Source: Aquilaria yunnanensis
Lineage: Eukaryota > Streptophyta > Magnoliopsida > Malvales > Thymelaeaceae
DNA length: 64,000 nt
Assembly: GCA_039654915.1 (NCBI GenBank)
Contig: CM077599.1
Coordinates: 6,202,501 to 6,266,500 of the forward strand
Reading direction: 5' to 3'
Under the pieces are notes generated by a model that was given only the letters and a program-made list of their open reading frames with translations, was not told where the DNA came from and searched no databases. Below, in pieces: positions 24,324 through 37,756 of this stretch. Made by a program: the position numbers and the translations under genes. Within the stretch, counting starts at the first letter, position 1. Each line of letters begins with the position of its first letter.

Positions 24324-27300
24324 TTACTTATAGTAACCACCTTGGTGCGGCGGATATGGAGGTTGAGCGGTATAAGGAGGTCGAGGAAAAGATCCAGGCT
24401 GTTGCACTGGACCATTGTAATAAGGGCCATGCCAACCAGGATAGGCTGGTTGCCCATACTCCTGACTTCCTGGTGGCTGCTGTGGGGCCTGTGGGTGAGC
24501 ATACGGAGCAGTACTTGAAGGTGCTACATGATATGGATGTGGTTGAAGTGGAGTGCCATATGGTGGATGACCGTATGCATGGTTTGGCTGCTCAGGAGGC
24601 CTATAATAAGGAGGTTGTGCAGGTTGTGCTGTATTTTGAAGTTCTGCTGGTTGCGGCGTAGACCTCGGAGCTTGATGACCCTGTCCATATGGACCCGAAT
24701 TCTGGCGGTCCTGGAAGCTGAGACCTCCCATTTTTCTCTGCACATCATCTATCATTTCCTGACACTGAATATGTCTGGTCATCACAAAATCACTGGACTG
24801 TTGCTTGACATTTGTAATCGCATCCTGTTAAATGGAAGAAATTAGCCGACAGGAATGCCAAATTGACATGAATGAAGATGAAATCCAAATCAAAAGAGCT
24901 TGTTACCTGAAGGGTAACATAGAATTTCATTCCCTCATTTATATTCTCCTTGATTTCTCGGTACTTAGCTACAGCAACTTGAATTTGCTGGTAACATTTC
25001 TCCCGAGATGCTGGAAAAGTTAACACCCGAGAATAAAAATTAAGAAAATCTCGGAAGACGTTCAGTACTTGAGAGAAGCAAATATATCCTTCACACCTTT
25101 GTAATCTTCAAGATTGAAGATGGCAGCGAATTCGTCATTTTGAGCCTGTAAGACAGTAAAATCAACCATCAGCGAAATACAAAGGTGAACCTCCTAAAAC
25201 TTTACAAAATACATGCATGAAATAGATTATGATGCCTTTTTATTGGGGCAAAAGAAAAACAACCATTAGAAGACATATCTTTTCTTATTCTTCGACGGAA
25301 TACCAAACAAAAAGACATTGCTTTTCTCTTATTCAAAGCAATCCCTTCACAGCTCTTCAATGGATAAACGAAGCCATTGAAAAGATAGATTCTTTTAGAA
25401 ACAAACAACTTATACCTACGGATTTAGTTAAGTTGCAAGAGGTGAATAACAAATCTGATAATTGAAGTGCATATATACCATAGCCAACTCCACTGTGAAA
25501 GGAAGCCCAGATGGCATTTCTTTTTGAGACAAGAGTCAAAAAACATGGCCTGTGAATTGCAAACCTAACCAACAGAAGCATAGATAGAAAGGAAATCATC
25601 TAACCTGAATTTGCATCAATAGCTGTTCTTGTGCGTCTATATTTTGGGAAATTTCCTCACATATGCGATCATACTTTGTTATCTCCTTCCTGAAGAGATC
25701 CTCATGGGAGCCAGTTGATGTCATCAACTTGGGTAGTATGTCATCCTGAAGGCACATTGAAATAGGCAGGTTTGGAACAAACACCAACATAGTATAACAG
25801 AAACATAATAATTATAGTACGAGATACCATGAAAAGCTTTTATTAATTCTGGGGAGCAATGATGCCACCGAACATGGATTTACAAGCATATATAGAATTC
25901 CATTTCAGTACTTTGCCATGTGTAAACATTACATATCAACTCAAATGAATAAATGAATAAGTCAATTAATCGGCAAAGCCTTATCAGGAACTAGTTGGAA
26001 TGGTTGCTACATGAATCAAATTTCTCCATTTCACCTGACCGCCTGCATGTTCCTCCAGAAGCTCTAATAAAGACAGGTCTATCTTCACTGCATCTACATC
26101 CACATTCTTACGCCTGTCCCCAACTCTTCTTTCACGTGTCAGTCTTACACACTAGCACATCTCTTGGTCAGATACTGAACATGCTCAAACCAACTAAGAT
26201 GTCGACACTAGTTTATTGTCTCTCAAATCTCTAAGGTAAGTCTACTATGCACCCTATTATAATCCAATACTACCCTTCATGGTATAAGATGAAATATGAA
26301 ATAAGCTTAACCAGATTCTCTCTGAAACTGCCAGAAAGCAGGATAGGTATGATGACACTTCGAGCACTGGATTTGGATGCAAAATCATCTTAAAAGCTTC
26401 ACTTTGAGCACCTCCTTTTAATTCTTTCTAATAAAAGATTTCAGACCTAATAAATCCCCAGCCACAACTGATATCCATTAACAAAATGGCGGCGAGTAAA
26501 ATAGTCATTGAAAAACCTAGCTTAATGCCTGGCTGATGAAATACATCCTCAGAATGCCTTTTGTGCCTAAAGGTTAGTTGAAGGGCTTTGAGAAATGCAC
26601 GTCTAAATAAATAAGGCCCACTGCAAAGATCTATGATGCATGAAACTGATGCAAGATGTGCACCAAATACATATATGAAACTCATCTGCAGCATTTGTGT
26701 ACCAACATAAACACCACATGGTAGTAGAATCTACCAACATTGTAACAATTTCCACATAGTCGTGAAAGGAGAAAGCATGCAGAGTACTTAATGCAGAAGG
26801 ATAGAACAGCCAATACTAGCACTGGAAATAATTAGTTCACAGGAAAAAAAAATTGAATGGTAAGCACACCTTTCTTTTCATCTCTTTAAGCATATCTTCA
26901 AGACCTGCTCTCTGTGCCCCTAGAGTTTCCAATTGCCTCTGTTCAGAAAATATAGCAAGTTAAAAGGGTAAATTCACTTTGAAACACAAAACTGGAAACA
27001 GTCAGTGTAATTATTCAATAAATGCTGCATGAAGAAAGAACATTACCAAGCTCTGTTTAAGGGCGCCCACACTAGCACCTTCATTTGCATCGAGAGACAT
27101 GATTGGCTTTGAAAGCGTTGGCAACGCTGATTCAATCTGATGTATACAAATATAAAAATAAAACTGGATTTCATTGCCCTCATCCAATACAATATGATCA
27201 ACGAGAACTTAATAGAATCAAAGGCATTCATGAGTTAAGGTTTCAAAATCATATAAAAAGAAAGGTACCCGTTCTCAGGAGAGGAAAAAAATTTTGAACT

Positions 27301-29278
27301 AAGTTGTATAATGAAAAATGCATACATAGTAGCCAATGCAGACCATCAGGGAAATCTGGGCAGACAAGGCAGATGAAGGGACTGCATATGTTTATGAATG
27401 TAATACAAAGTTTAACACTCATTTGAAATACAAACCGGTCGGCGGTCAAGGATTAACATGTGAGCATAATGATCTCTCACTGAACGCTCGATTTTGGCAT
27501 CACTCTCAGCAGCTTGCTTCAGGTTCGCTGCAAAACGATTTAATCTATCTTGCAAATTTTTTGTTAGGGTACTCGATTGAGGTCTGGTCCATCGTGTTCC
27601 AAACTGGCTTCTAAACTGAGTATCCTCTGCTGCTTCTTTCTGCAAAAGCTCCTCAATCTGTACCAATAACTCCTGGTTCACCCTCCGAAGATCCCTGAGT
27701 TGCTGTAATTCAGCTTCCAAACCAGCTGGGCCACCACTAATTTGAACTGCTTCCACATCTTCCTTCAGATCAGCAGGAAGGGAAGAGTTTCCTTCTAAAA
27801 CGAGAATTGACTCAGGGAGGTCCATTTCTTTTAGTCTCACTCTGGTCAGTTCACTTGCTTGCTGCAATCTCTCAGCTTGTGTCCTGATGACATCATCAAC
27901 CATTTCAGTGTATTTTGAAAGAGACTTTGCACTGCTATCTGGAACAAGACTTGCAAACATCTTTTCCTTGCTTGCATCCAGAACATCATTCATCTGCATT
28001 GGCTTGACCATTGAAAATGCTGGTAGAGGTGATAATGAACCGGGAGAAGGAACTCTCATGAGGTAGACTCTATCATTTTCCTTCACAGCCCTCTCCAGAT
28101 TGCGGTTCAGATTGGCGTCAAGCTTGCTAATTGCATCCAGAAGCTGTGGAGCAGCACCTTTTGATGACTTTTTTGCCTCAGTTAGAGCACTAACTCCGCT
28201 TCTCAGTCGAGCAATTTCTTCAGCAATTTCTTCTTTTTCATGCAACTCTATGCCATATCTATAGCAAGCTTCAGCATAGAAAATAGCTGCCTTCAGCTGC
28301 ACATGCGAGATCCAGCCTCTTTCAAAATGATCCTTCAGCGGACCAACATTCAATGCACCGAAAGCTTCTTCATAATAGAGCCCAACCTGAAAATAATATA
28401 GTATATCAACTTAAGTGCTCCAGAAAGAATCCCACTATAACCTGCTATACAGTTCAACTGCATGCCCAATTTTCAATTGCACATGTAGATTTCAAGGACT
28501 ACCGATGCACATATTGCCATCAGAGTATTACTGGCTACTTATGAAACAGAATCATATCTCTAAAGACTAACAACCGAAGCTGAAACGAAACCAGTACCTG
28601 TCTGGATATCTTGGCACAAACGCCAGGAGTACTCCCTTTGGCGATCGTATTCTCAAAAACACACTCCTGCGCCTGTGCCAGCATCAACCTCTCTAGCATC
28701 CCTGCGCACTCCACCGATAGATCTACGGTCGTACTAGTGCCCATCGACGCCTTCGTCGCCGCATTATCCCGCAAGTAGGCGAAAGCCCCAGCAGCCGCTA
28801 TGAACGCATGGGAAGCCTGCCGCCTCCCCTCCACGGAAGTCCGATCGTAAGACAACCCGATTTGACTGTATACCGCCCCAAGATTAAACAAAACAGCGGC
28901 CTTTTCCAGGTGTATGTTTTGCTGAACCGCCTTCTGCTTCTGCTTGAAGGCGTCAAACCAGGTGAATTGGAGCGTGTTGATGTGGTCTTTATCGGGGGAG
29001 ATCGGGAATCGAGTTTCGATCAAGCAAAGGGTTTTGAAATAGGAGATGAGAAGGTCACGGCGGGCGGCGGGGGACGGGTCGGGGATCCTCTCGAGGTCGG
29101 AGCGGAGCTGCTTAACGATTTCGAGGTCGTCTTCTAGGTTGACGGCCTCGCGTTCGGCGTAGGTGATGGCGACGTAATTGCGGAGAGGACGGTAGAGGTC
29201 GACGGAGGAGGTCTTCTTCTCGTAGATGGCGAGCATAATGTTGGTGGCGATGGCGGAGGGTGAAGCAGACGCCGCCAT
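24324..29278 (-). CDS. ALIX: ALIX/BRO1-domain ESCRT-associated protein, 861 aa, eight exons
   Basis: Exons (minus): 29278-28598, 28386-27436, 27136-27047, 26938-26870, 25745-25605, 25145-25097, 25010-24907, 24824-24324. All phases close. Residues 1 to about 390 form the BRO1 domain (for example KAAVLFNLGAVYSQIG and VECAGMLERLMLAQAQECVFE), which in this family binds SNF7/CHMP4-type ESCRT-III subunits. About 400-720 is the coiled-coil V domain (TRWTRPQSSTLTKNLQ; KYREIKENINEGMKFYVTLQ). The final 120 residues are a Pro/Tyr/Gln-rich tail ending PPHQGGYYK. The length agrees with Arabidopsis ALIX (At1g15130, about 850 aa), which acts at multivesicular bodies in vacuolar sorting of membrane proteins. 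The start lies in a GC-rich GCCGCC context. Intron 4 is 1.1 kb. Confidence 0.95.
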
Positions 29279-30694
29279 GAGAGGTGGCTGAATTCGAAAT
29301 CGTTAATCGGATCGTGTTGGTCGGTTAATTGGAAGAGAGTAGTTTTGCCAAGATGAGTGGTATTTGACTTGGCCTAGGCAATTGCTTTCATGGTCAAGTT
29401 CGTGTTTTCTTATCGAGGAAGAAAATTGAGCAGCTTATAACCCACGTTGAGACGGGAACTGTTACTGCTAAACTAGTTTCTATACCCAGCACTGCAGGAT
29501 TCCAATTTTTCTCTTTAAGCTTTCAAAGATAATTACTATTACTATTACTACTAAATTCTAAAGATCAATAATGGTCACTGTTGAATGAATAGAGCCACAG
29601 TTATGAGTTGGTTGAGCTCAATTGATTTTGCGCCGTGGTTTTACGTTCTTTTTTTTCTTGCTTTTGTCTTTTTTTATTTTTTTTGCTTTTTTAGGATGCA
29701 ATTGATTCTTTTTTAAGTTTTATCTAATCTCGTAAGGCGCTTGCCTTTCTGAGAGCCTGGGTTGCAATTTTTCTGATTTTAATCTGTCTACTTTTGTTTC
29801 TGTTAAAACTCGGTTTCAGTCACTAACTTTGTAATTTTTTTATTTTTTGGACCTAAGTTACACCTGGTTACATTTTAGTCCCTAAATTTTATAACTTTTT
29901 AATTAGATTTTCTATTTGCTCTTTTGGTCCCCAAAGCTTTTTTTTTGTTTGTTATTTTTTATGTACTATCTTCTAAAGTAAGTCATTGGTAACCATAATT
30001 TATTTATTTTTTAATTAAACTATTTTTTATCTCAATTAATTCAATTATTAAATCCTTAATACCTAAAGTTTTCTTTTTTTTTTTTGTCTTGATTCTAACT
30101 TTTTCTTATTGATTTTCTTTATTGTTGTTTTCTAAAATGAAGCTTTAATTATTATAATTTGCCTATTTTTGGCCTGGTTTTGGTTGATTTGACTTTAGTC
30201 AGTTTTTTCACTTTTTTTTCTTTTTATTTTTATTAAGATAATGGTTAAATTGTTAATTGATTAACATATATTAAACATAATTTTGTATTTCTATCATTTT
30301 TAATCATTATTGATTATTAAGATTTGTAGCATCAATTATTTACTTCAAGCTCTATAGTTTAATAAAGTAATTTGGTCCATAATTGTTAAATTTGAGAGTG
30401 AATTTTTCTAGATAAATTTTTTATCGATATTAAAAATTAGATTTTGTGTTAATAGGAGATGAAAATTTTTATTAAATTATTTTTAATTAACAAACAAAAT
30501 CTGCATTGTTTCGATGTACATAATGTATTTTGTGTCGCACTATTATTATTAAATTTTATTACAAAAAATATCCACTATGATGTGAGGGTCACCAAACCTC
30601 TTTATTTATTTTCTTGGTCTCTAATTTCTTTTGTCATTTTTTTATTTATTATCTTCTAAAGCAAAATATTGATAACCATGATTTATTTTTCTTA
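29279..30694. other. Intergenic, T-rich, with degenerate CCTAAA/TTTTTT repeats
   Basis: The first 100-150 bases should hold the ALIX promoter and leader. From about 29640 the plus strand is strongly T-rich, with loosely repeated phrases such as TTTTGGTCCC(C/T)AAA and TATCTTCTAAAG(T/C)A (29970 and 30650). No gene was found. Confidence 0.45.
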
Positions 30695-30703
30695 TTCTTT
30701 TTT

Positions 30704-31146
30704 AGGAAAATTACAATTTGCCCATGAGATTTAGGTGAAATTACACTTTGCCCCTTCTTGTTTCAAAAATATACACTTTGCCCCCCACCTATTTAGTACA
30801 ATCTGACGGCAACTTTTGAAATTTTAATTTAGTCATTACGATAGTCATCTTCCAGTAATTTCAATATATATGGTATTTTTTTATAGTAAATAGACATTTT
30901 AAATTATTTTTTTTCTTTCTGTATTTCTTTCAGTTTTTAAAATAATATTTTTTAAATATCAATTAATTATAAAAAATACCATAAAAATTGAAATTATTTG
31001 AAAATGACTGATATATAGTCTAAATTAAGATTTCAGAAGTTACTGTAGGACTATATTAAAAAGGCAGGGGCAAAGTGTATATTTTTTAAATAGGAGCGGC
31101 AAAGTGTAATTTCACTCAAATCTCAGGGGTAAATTGTAATTTACCC
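30704..31146. mobile_element. Mutator-type MITE with long terminal inverted repeats (copy 2)
   Basis: This 443-bp element belongs to the same family as 12812-13259. Its ends read (A/G)GG(A/T)AAATTACAATTT and stay complementary through the CACTTTGCC(C) blocks. It is flanked by perfect nine-base duplications TTCTTTTTT (30695-30703 and 31147-31155). It is non-coding and less decayed than copy 1 at the ends. Confidence 0.9.
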
Positions 31147-31155
31147 TTCTTTTTT

Positions 31156-33059
31156 AATCAACTATAGTGACTTCGTTTAACTTTTTTTATTATTATTTTT
31201 TTAAACAAAACTTTAATCACTATGAATTGTTTACTTTTTGATAATTTTTAAGCTGATTCATTTTATCTAATATTTTCATTTATTTTCTTCTTTTCTTTAT
31301 TAAGTTGATGGTTAAGCTTCCAATTCTTAAAATCTTTATATTTACTCTCTTGCCCTGAAGACCATTTTTTTGTTGTTATTTTTTAATTATTAATCATTAA
31401 ACCCTACTTTTTGTAATTGAAATTCCACTATTTATCTTATATTATTAACTTTTTATATTATTTCTCTTTTCTAAAACAAAATTTTAGTCTCTACAGTTTA
31501 TCTCTTGATACTTAGAATTTTTTTTTTTTTTGCTCTCTTAGTCCTAAAACTTTATTATGATCTTTTATCCCAGTTCTTGCTTTTCTTTTTTATTTTTTAT
31601 AAAACTCTTTTTTTCGTTAATGATCATCATTGTTTATATTCATGTTTAATGTTGACATGAACTGAACCACGGCAACGCGTAGGCACCATAAACCTTGTAT
31701 AAATGAACCTTATACAAATATTATTAAAATCAATACTATCATTAATGATAAATATTAAAATCACAAAATTTAGAACAACTTTAGTGTATTTCAGATTAAT
31801 AATGAGGAGTAGATTCACAATTTTTTTCTAAGAGGTCCATATAAGAATTATATACAACATACTTATAAAATAAAATGTGAAATTTTAATTAAATTTTAAT
31901 TTATTTATAGAAAAAAATTGTTTTAATTATTCAAATTTTTATTTTATTTTTCTATTTTTTCTAAAAAATTAATGAAATCATTTCGATAAATTTCAATGGA
32001 CTCCATCTAAAAATTTCTTAACAATTTCTAAAGAAATTAAAATTTTTATTAATGTTTATGAGCCCCAAAGCGTTAAAAACATGAGGAAAAAAGTCAAATG
32101 TAAGCACTGAGGTTGGTAGAGATCAAAAGCAAATATATCCAAAAATCTTACTAAGATTAAAGTAATGAAGAAATACGAACTAGGTGCTTTTGATTGAAGC
32201 ATCTTTGCCCTAATCACCTGCCTCTAGTCTTTTTAGAAAGCCATCAAATTTCTTTTCTACCTTTTCAAGCTGTGTTGAAAGCCTGGTAAATAAACTTTAC
32301 TTGAAAATTTTGACATGGGTACAAAATAACTATTCAATTGAATAGAAAATTAAAAAAACAAAAAAAAAACTCCATATCTGATCACTGTCACAAAAATCAT
32401 GTTACCTATTTCCTCTTTCTGCAAAATCACCTTGGTTTTTCCTCCTCCATTGATTAGCATTTGAGGCGTCGATTTTCCTCCCTCAATAGAGTTTCCTTGG
32501 CCAACATCTTCATTGTCTGCCACCAACGTTCATCACCTTATTAATTTCTACTAATAGATAACACCGAAATTCATTTATCACACAAGATTAGATTTTATTA
32601 CAAATAATTGTGTTAAGCACAATTTAAAAATGATGATCAAATTATGTGGATTTTACAATAATCAAATTATAGATTTTGAATTGATATCATACTTCAATTA
32701 AACAACAGTTTTGCTGACTACTTTTTATGAAATAGAAGGTTAAAAAATCAAAGTGTAAAATTATCTGAATTTAACATTAAAAAAATTAAGTGTGTCATGT
32801 GTCAACTCCATAATTAACCTATTATGTGAAATGTCTATAATATTCTTTGAAGATGCTCCTACTTTATGTATATATACATACATACATATATGGATATATA
32901 TACATACATATATATATATATATCTATTGGCTAGATCAATGTAGTTGGTATCTGAAAATGTTAAAATCAATTTTTCATACGAGACAATATTTATAGAATC
33001 ATATAAAAAAAATAATATCAATATAATATTATCATAATTAAATTTCATTATAAAAAATT
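31156..33059. other. Intergenic, very AT-rich; no supported gene
   Basis: T-rich degenerate repeats continue to about 31620 and resemble those at 29.6-30.7 kb. The segment 32760-32830 contains a partial match (TGTGTCATGTGTCAACTCCATAAT) to the dispersed repeat listed at 33060, 47640 and 50385. Confidence 0.45.
32861..32931. repeat. TA/ATAC microsatellite
   Basis: A compound run of (TA)n, (ATAC)n and (CATA)n. A related CATA run occurs at about 49421-49455. Confidence 0.85.
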
Positions 33060-33390
33060 ATTTACGAAAATAACTTGATTATTTTTTACCGTATTAATTC
33101 AAAATTTGAGATTTACCAAAACCATAATCTAAATTTAATCTTGTATTTATCTATCTAAATTTAAATTTTCAACGTAAGTAAAAAATTGAGGCTTTGACTG
33201 CTATGTATCACCATTGTATTGCATCACAGGGTCATGGATATATTAGATAAATCATGTGCAAAATTTTACGGTTAACTTACTAAAAAAATAAAGTATGTCA
33301 CGTGTTAGCTCCACAATCGCTCTCATCAAGAAAAAGATAAAATCACTCTTAGATGTATCCTACCTATATGATACAAACTTAAGGGTCTAG
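33060..33390 (+). repeat. Dispersed repeat family, copy 1
   Basis: It shares several ordered blocks with 47640-48100 and 50385-50690: AATCTTGTATTTATCTA, GACTGCTATGTATCACC, TTGCATCA..GGGT, GGTTAACTTACTAAAAA, GTGTTAGCTCCACAATCGCT and CTCATCAAGAAAAAGATA. It is non-coding and its boundaries are unclear. A fourth fragment lies near 32790-32820. Confidence 0.7.
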
Positions 33391-33654
33391 TCAAGGGCAA
33401 CGTCATTTAGTACCGAGCAAAGGCAATTGCCCCCACTCAATTTTCAAAAAATTGCACATTTTAGGTATAAGCTTATGATAATTGAGAATTTTGACCCCAT
33501 AATTCTTTAGAATAAGTAGCTATTTACACCCACTATCTTTAATATATATAGCTTTTGCCCTCACTAAAGAAATTTTCTTGCTCCACCCCCAGGTCCAGTG
33601 GTGAGTCAATAACTTACACATCCTATACGTATGAAAAATGAGATCGAGTACTTA

Positions 33655-33850
33655 GAGTCAATTCATTTTAACTTAAGTCAACTTAATCTAAAATAGTTTA
33701 TTTTTTTTTACATCTTTTTTGTTTAGAACCAATTTCATTTGAAAGTCAGTATTATATAGGTGTAATAGTACATTTGAAACAAAATTTTTATCATGTTATT
33801 AAAACTTCATTTAAAAGTCAATATTATACAGGCAATCTTCATTTCAAACA
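33655..33850. mobile_element. Truncated Harbinger-like MITE
   Basis: The left half (CAATTCATTTTAACTTAAGT, then ACATCTTTTTTGTTTAGAAC) matches the complete copy at 50741-51065. The right half is lost, replaced by a short direct repeat (TTTAAAAGTCAATATTATACAGG). Confidence 0.6.
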
Positions 33851-33949
33851 GAAGAAAACTTGACCACAATTTGTCAAAATGATAAACCTTTACCATAATT
33901 TGTCAAAATGATAATCTTTTTCATTCATTAGAGGTAAGCGAAAAAGATA

Positions 33950-35510
33950 TCATTATAGATGGCATGCAACTAAACAACAATGAGGGAAACTTGATAATGA
34001 GAACTATAGCTAGAAAGGTGCCTAAAGCGTCCACAAATAGATTTGCATACCCAAGCCCGAGGCATTCTTATTAATGGCAGACTACCAAGCTCCACCAATT
34101 ATAAAGAACATGTGCTTGTCTCTATTTTCTCTAAAACCCCATGTATAATTGAGTTGAGTTAGTGGGTTGAAGTAGTTCATTGTCACAACCTTAGCTTGCT
34201 TGCTTTTGGAGCAGCCTTCATCATGGCTATTAAGTTATCCTTATTAAAGACAACTGCGCCTAGGTCTAATGATTGCCTTTGAAAAACAGTATCATTCCTA
34301 GCCATCTAAGTACTTGACATTTGCAAGGGGCTAAGGTTGAAAGAAGACATGACACTAACCATTGGTTAAAAGATGTGACATAGACAGAGAGCCTCATTAG
34401 CATATGCTACTAAACGAATTAAGAGATATCGCAATGGAGGAATAAGAACAATAAAGTTTCTTCCTCTTGATTACATCAAACACAAATAAGGTTCGTTGTT
34501 CCTCATTTTTTTGACAAGATTGACTGCTATAGGAAGAACATCTTGAGCATATTTCCAAATAAAGACTTTAAACTATTGAGGAATATCTAGTGCCTAAAAT
34601 CCTTTAAAGAATTTTTGCTCACAGCAACTAAATTGCATTTAGAGGCTAAGCAACATGTGCTAACTTTTCACAACCATATATCTTGATTTAGTGTTATATT
34701 GGCTTGAAGAAATGTGGCACTAGATTACCTTATCATAGGTCGTGCCATGTTGTCCCAATAGAATGCTAAGTATATTGTTGGACACTTCCAGATCAAAAAT
34801 CCTTCTAATTAATGCTTCATTACATTGCTTACCTTCATCTCATAACAAGTTGTTAACATGATGTAAGCCACGTTAAGTCACAAGACACTTCATTATCTAA
34901 GGATTTGAGGAAAATTAAAAGCCAACAATCTTCCCATATTCCAATATTAGTCCTATTTCCTACAGACCATCACATATTTGGAGTAAAAAGATCTTTCCCG
35001 TACAACAAACTTCTTCAACTATATGAAGCTACTTTGGAAGGTTTCACTATTCATATCGATTCTTTTTGAAGCTGCTTTCGAAGGTTTCATTATTCATATC
35101 GATTATTTGGCACAATATTTAGCTGTTAGAATCTTATAAGCCAATGAGTTATTGCCACTTTCAAGAATATGCTAAAAAGTCCTACCCAGGAAAGTTGATT
35201 AAATAACTGAAGATCCCAAATGCAAAGTCCTTCGAAGCCTTTTGGAAGAGAAAATGCAAATCTATTGTGAAAATGTATGCAATATTTCTTATTAGATCCA
35301 TTACACCAAAATCAAATGAATGACTTAGAAAGTTGGTCATAGGTTGAAGTCAGTGCCTTAAACAGAGATATTATGTAAATGGTGAGGGATGATAGTAATG
35401 ATTGGATTAAAGTAAGCCTTCTTGCATTATTTAATCATTTCCATTTACATGATGCCAATCGAGCTTTCACCCTATCCACAAAGAATCGGACTAAAGAAGC
35501 CTTGGACATA
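33950..35510 (-). mobile_element. LINE-1-type retroelement remnant (3' part of ORF2)
   Basis: The minus strand translates, across frameshifts and stops, into the C-terminal reverse-transcriptase region of plant L1 elements. It gives VDRVKARLASCKWK..RRLTLIQSLLSSLTIYIISLFKA (about 35470-35350), then LPKGFEGLCIWDLQLFNQ (about 35250-35190), then KVFIWKYAQDVLPIAVNL (about 34580-34520), then the zf-RVT-like NEPYLC and EEETLLFLFLHC segment (about 34500-34440). It is a dead, heavily mutated copy, and the upstream endonuclease and RT core are absent. The left boundary is approximate. Confidence 0.8.
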
Positions 35511-35699
35511 TCCTAATGAAAGATGAGCAATAATAAGTAATATAAAAGCTTCAAACTCTATAAATTCAATCATGTGGATAGACTATGGTTGGGGCTTAGG
35601 TCCCTTTAGGTTGCCAACCATTGGGCTTAAAAAGTTATCAAATTTCAGTAAACATATAGGACAATGTATATTGGACTAGATCAAATTTACCTCTATTTA

Positions 35700-35995
35700 T
35701 ACTTAGTTCGTTTTAACTTAAGTCAAAATATCTTATTTTTATTCTTACATCTTTTTTGCCTAGAAGTAATTTTAATTAAAAGCCAATATTATGTGGTTGC
35801 AATAATCCATTAAAAATACAATTTTTGTAATCTTACTAATTTTTTATTTTTTAATAACATCATGAAAACTTACTTTTCAATGGATTATTGCATCTACATA
35901 ATATTGGTTTTCAAATAAAATTAGTTTCAAGAAAAAAAGATATAATAATAATAATAAGTCAATTGACTTAAGTTAAAATAAATTCTCCCTTAATT
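35700..35995. mobile_element. Harbinger-like MITE
   Basis: It starts with GTTCGTTTTAACTTAAGTCA and ends TTGACTTAAGTTAAAATAAATT, an inverted pair shared with the copy at 50741-51065. The internal CATAATATTGGTTTTCAAAT block is also conserved. The outermost CACCCAATT motif has decayed. Confidence 0.7.
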
Positions 35996-36253
35996 TCAAA
36001 AGAAACAAAAAAAAATAAAGCAACATTGGCTTATAGATTTTAACTTTCAAGATTAAAGGTCCAATGAAAACAAAAAATGAAAGTTAGATACTACAAAAAG
36101 TGTTAATTCTTAATTTACCTCTTATATGTCATGTACCTTAGCATGCAAGCCCTCTACTACAAACGTTGCTATGGATAACAATTGGTTAGGTTGAGCATGA
36201 CTATGACATTCCCTATCACTCATGCCCGTGTATTTTTTTACCGAAGTTGTGAG

Positions 36254-37111
36254 TAGGGGTGAAAACTTTTAACTTTAACTCGAAACCCGACCCCTATTTT
36301 TCAGGTTAGGGTCAAGTGAGTGAAAGGAATAAGTGAGATTCAAGTTGGCCTGAACTCGACTTGATTTTTAGAGGTGAGAATTAGGTTGGTTCGGGTCAAA
36401 CCTGAATCAACCCAAAAAGACTTTATTCTCTATTCCCTAACTATTTGCTAGCCCAATCCCTAATTATTTCCTAGCCCAAGCCAAGCCTACCACATACTTA
36501 ACTATTTCTAACCCTAACCTTAGCACTCTTATAACTCTAACTTTCCCCCTCCTTCTACGTGTACTGTTTGCCTTCTGCTTTTACCGCACTACATGTTTGC
36601 CATTTGCCGCCTTTACTCTGCCTTACCATCGCACCACTCTTCCTCTTATGTCTTGTTTTTTTTGCGCCCACCCACCACCCATGCATGTTACATTGTCTTT
36701 TGTCACCATTCACCTCAGCCTCATTCGCCTGTCGCATCGTCATTCAACCTCTGGCTCATTTGGTCACCACCGTTTGCAAGTTATCATCATCTCTCAGTTT
36801 GCCATTCGCAAGTTGCCATTATCCATTTGCTGTGGGTTCACCGTTTTAGATCATCGTTAATCAACAAGGACAAGTAGATAGTGGGGGGGATGAGAACAGA
36901 AGGGATCAGAGATGAAGCGGTAGAGGAAATGGCAACTGGTAGTGGGGTGTTGGATGAACCTGACCTTAACCCTATTTTTTCGGGTTAGGGTCGATTTGGG
37001 TTCTCATTGCATTTCAGGGTGGTTCAGGTTAACAGATTTGGGTTATGAGTGAGTTCATTTATTTCAGGTTTTGGCCCAAACTTGACTTGAAATAAGAAAC
37101 TTTTACCACTA
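36254..37111. mobile_element. Non-autonomous hAT-like element, 858 bp
   Basis: The left end TAGGGGTGAAAACTTTTAA and the right end, reverse-complemented as TAGTGGTAAAAGTTTC, are the (C/T)AGGGGTGAAAA-type termini common in plant hAT elements. Eight-base flanks GTTGTGAG (36246-36253) and GTTGTAGG (37112-37119) agree at 6 of 8 positions, as expected for an old 8-bp duplication. Subterminal GGGTT(A/C)GGGT-rich stretches are typical. The middle (36560-36850) is CA/CT-rich with overlapping frames and no known domain. Confidence 0.65.
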
Positions 37112-37756
37112 GTTGTAGGCATCTATCAGTGAGAATAAATTTTGCAGTCATACCTACGGCCCACAAGTGACCATACCTATATATGTACCCAAAGACAATC
37201 AATATGTTATCAATTAAAAAAGGAAAGAAAAACAACCAATAATATTCAAATACTCAATTCCATCCCCTGCCAAAATTACCACATTGATCTGAATCCTAAG
37301 CCATCTTTTACTGGATTTCTTCTCATTGTCATCATTCTTTTATGCCAATCCCTTAAAAGCATCCAATCCATCCATAATGCCGTCCTCACTTTATTTGTGT
37401 CATTGCTTTATTAGATTTGTTTCTCAACTAGCAAAGCAAGGCTCCCTTCACAATCTAGACTAAAAAATACCAATGACTCAAATTTCGTGACCTAGACCAT
37501 GACAAAGCTCAATCAACAAAAGATGATGGTGAAATTCAACAACCTAAACATGGTGAAAAAAAAGCCGAAATTAGAGGATGTGAGAGAAAACAAAATTTGT
37601 CAGGTGATGGTTTCAATCATGGGTGTGGGGTGATGCTAGTCGAAGAAGAATGACAAGGATGGTGCTGAAGGCCTTTAGGGATAGAAGATTAAATGAATTA
37701 ATTATTGTAAATAATAAAAAGGACAATTTTTATAAGACGAAAGGTATTAAAAGTTA

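Noticed and set aside
24356..24845. Plus-strand frames opposite the ALIX proline-rich tail
   Set aside because: Antisense readings of the repetitive Pro/Gln/Tyr codons, with no independent support.
36559..36877. Three overlapping plus-strand frames of about 90 codons
   Set aside because: They lie inside the hAT-like element in CA/CT-rich sequence; all three frames being open reflects composition, not coding.
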